Made by a program: the position numbers and the translations under genes. Below the pieces are notes generated by a model. The model saw only the letters and a program-made list of their open reading frames with translations. It made no database searches and was not told where the DNA came from. 64,000 bases of DNA, taken from an uncultured Psychroserpens sp. (lineage in GTDB: Bacteria; Bacteroidota; Bacteroidia; Flavobacteriales; Flavobacteriaceae). The stretch's first letter is position 1. Each line of letters opens with the position of its first letter. The stretch covers positions 1 to 64,000 of the forward strand of contig CANKZZ010000002.1 of NCBI GenBank assembly GCA_947488655.1, written 5' to 3'. Shown here piece by piece: positions 63,217-64,000 of the stretch.

Positions 63217-64000
63217 TTGAATTTTTCTCAAAAAGATATACAACAAATAGAAAATAAGGGCTTAACAGTAAGTGATGTTGAGCAGCAAATACGACTTTTT
63301 GAAAACGGATTGCCTTTTGCTAATCTGGTTTCTGAAGCAACCATAAATAATGGAATACTTAGATTATCAAAAACTGAAATAGAACGTTATATCTCAAAAT
63401 TTGACGATAAAAAAAATGATAAATCTATTTTAAAATTTGTTCCTGCATCTGGTGCTGCAACAAGGATGTTCAAATTTTTATTTACATTTTTAGACGAATA
63501 TAATATTGAGAAAGGAAGTATTAACTCTTATATCAATAAAACAAAAAATAAAGATTTATCAATCTTTTTTATAGGTTTAGAAAAGTTCCCCTTTTATCAT
63601 ATTGTGGTTAATAGACTAAAAGATACTTATCCAGATTTTGAAGAGAGCTCAATTAATGAGCAAGGTCTTAGATTTGTGCAAATGATGCTAGATAGCAATA
63701 AGCTAGATTATGGTAATTCTCCAAAAGGATTATTACCTTTTCATCAATATAAAGAACAAAAGATTTCTACAGCTTTTGAAGAGCATTTATACGAATCTGC
63801 ATTGTACTCATCTAGTAAGAAATCTGCTAAATTGCATTTTACAATTTCTGAAAAACATAAACATAAGTTTGACGAAGAGTTTGCAAGAATTGAAAAAAAA
63901 GTAGAAGAAATAACAAAATCAAAATTTGATATTTCATTCTCGTATCAAAAAGAATCTACAGATACTATTGCAGTTACCTCAAAAAATAAGCCTTTTAGAG
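63217..64000 (+). CDS. DUF4301-family protein (3' truncated)
   Basis: The frame is open from 63217 through the window end (261 codons). The N-terminus NFSQKDIQQIENKG, the box FVPASGAATRMFKFL (~76-90) and LPFHQYKE (~170) match the DUF4301 family of Bacteroidota, whose proteins are ~500 residues and of unknown function. No ATG precedes the conserved region, so the TTG at 63217 is the likely start. It begins 5 bases after the kinase gene, so it is probably in the same operon. The GAATRM segment recalls nucleotide-sugar transferase folds, but I do not assign activity. Confidence 0.8.
   Translation, partial: MNFSQKDIQQIENKGLTVSDVEQQIRLFENGLPFANLVSEATINNGILRLSKTEIERYISKFDDKKNDKSILKFVPASGAATRMFKFLFTFLDEYNIEKGSINSYINKTKNKDLSIFFIGLEKFPFYHIVVNRLKDTYPDFEESSINEQGLRFVQMMLDSNKLDYGNSPKGLLPFHQYKEQKISTAFEEHLYESALYSSSKKSAKLHFTISEKHKHKFDEEFARIEKKVEEITKSKFDISFSYQKESTDTIAVTSKNKPFR

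Noticed and set aside
1-64000. Defence system, prophage, integrative element or biosynthetic cluster
   Set aside because: I read all frames for integrases, transposases, toxin-antitoxin pairs, restriction enzymes, Cas, NRPS/PKS genes and found none.

Overview
The window looks like chromosomal DNA of a marine-type member of the Flavobacteriaceae (phylum Bacteroidota). The evidence is AT-rich composition (about one third G+C by eye), almost no Shine-Dalgarno sequences, TAnnTTTG-type -7 promoter elements, type IX secretion (T9SS) C-terminal domains, the gliding genes gldD and gldE next to ssb and mutY, a TonB-dependent receptor with a carboxypeptidase-regulatory-like N-terminus, and many flavobacterial lipoprotein signals. 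No rRNA, tRNA, phage, insertion sequence, integrase or CRISPR array was seen. Most of it is ordinary core genome with a few accessory patches.

Layout. 1-6.1 kb: two tandem secreted T9SS proteins (the first cut by the window edge) and two small envelope proteins. 6.4-10.9 kb: ileS, a DksA-like gene and lspA. 10.9-15.8 kb (minus strand): a PAS histidine kinase with a receiver protein, then an operon of a RimB-like retropepsin, RimK, an aspartoacylase-like zinc enzyme and 5-formyl-THF cyclo-ligase. 15.9-19.9 kb: uvrC and a patatin/outer-membrane-barrel protein. 20-22.6 kb (minus): four envelope genes of unknown function, preceded by a 651-bp gene-free region with an AGAAGTCA repeat array. 23.3-31.1 kb: aromatic amino acid catabolism (homogentisate dioxygenase, HPPD, tryptophan-dioxygenase family), an M23 peptidase and pgi. 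31.2-35.5 kb: a TonB receptor and its partner lipoprotein. 35.7-41.5 kb: mutY-ssb-gldE-gldD, diverging from HU, a tiny basic AURKAIP1/COX24-like protein and RNase E/G. 41.6-54.2 kb: Tas-like reductase, OmpA-like lipoprotein, xth, a giant surface protein, glyS, comF and an Ig-like lipoprotein. 54.2-60.2 kb (mostly minus): an omega-amidase and a YbdL-like aminotransferase flanking two paralogous coiled-coil proteins, a lipoprotein lacking a normal start codon, a DinB-like protein and ahcY. 60.4-64 kb: phosphopantetheinyl transferase, GGGP synthase-family enzyme, a thiamine-binding protein/PnuC/NadR-like kinase operon and a partial DUF4301 gene.

The most unusual signal is not a gene. A 12-mer, TTTCCGAAGAAA (reverse complement TTTCTTCGGAAA), occurs 14 times exactly, with two more copies matching its inner 10-mer, on both strands and in three reading frames. 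Several copies lie just behind transcription terminators, and one pair forms a perfect inverted repeat. Random expectation at this base composition is far below one copy. It behaves like a dispersed genomic signal (uptake-sequence-, HIP1- or recombination-site-like) rather than a by-product of protein coding. Other points worth checking are an IleRS with the swapped GxHH signature linked to mupirocin hyper-resistance, the AGAAGTCA array upstream of the unknown envelope cassette, and an apparent ATC start codon.
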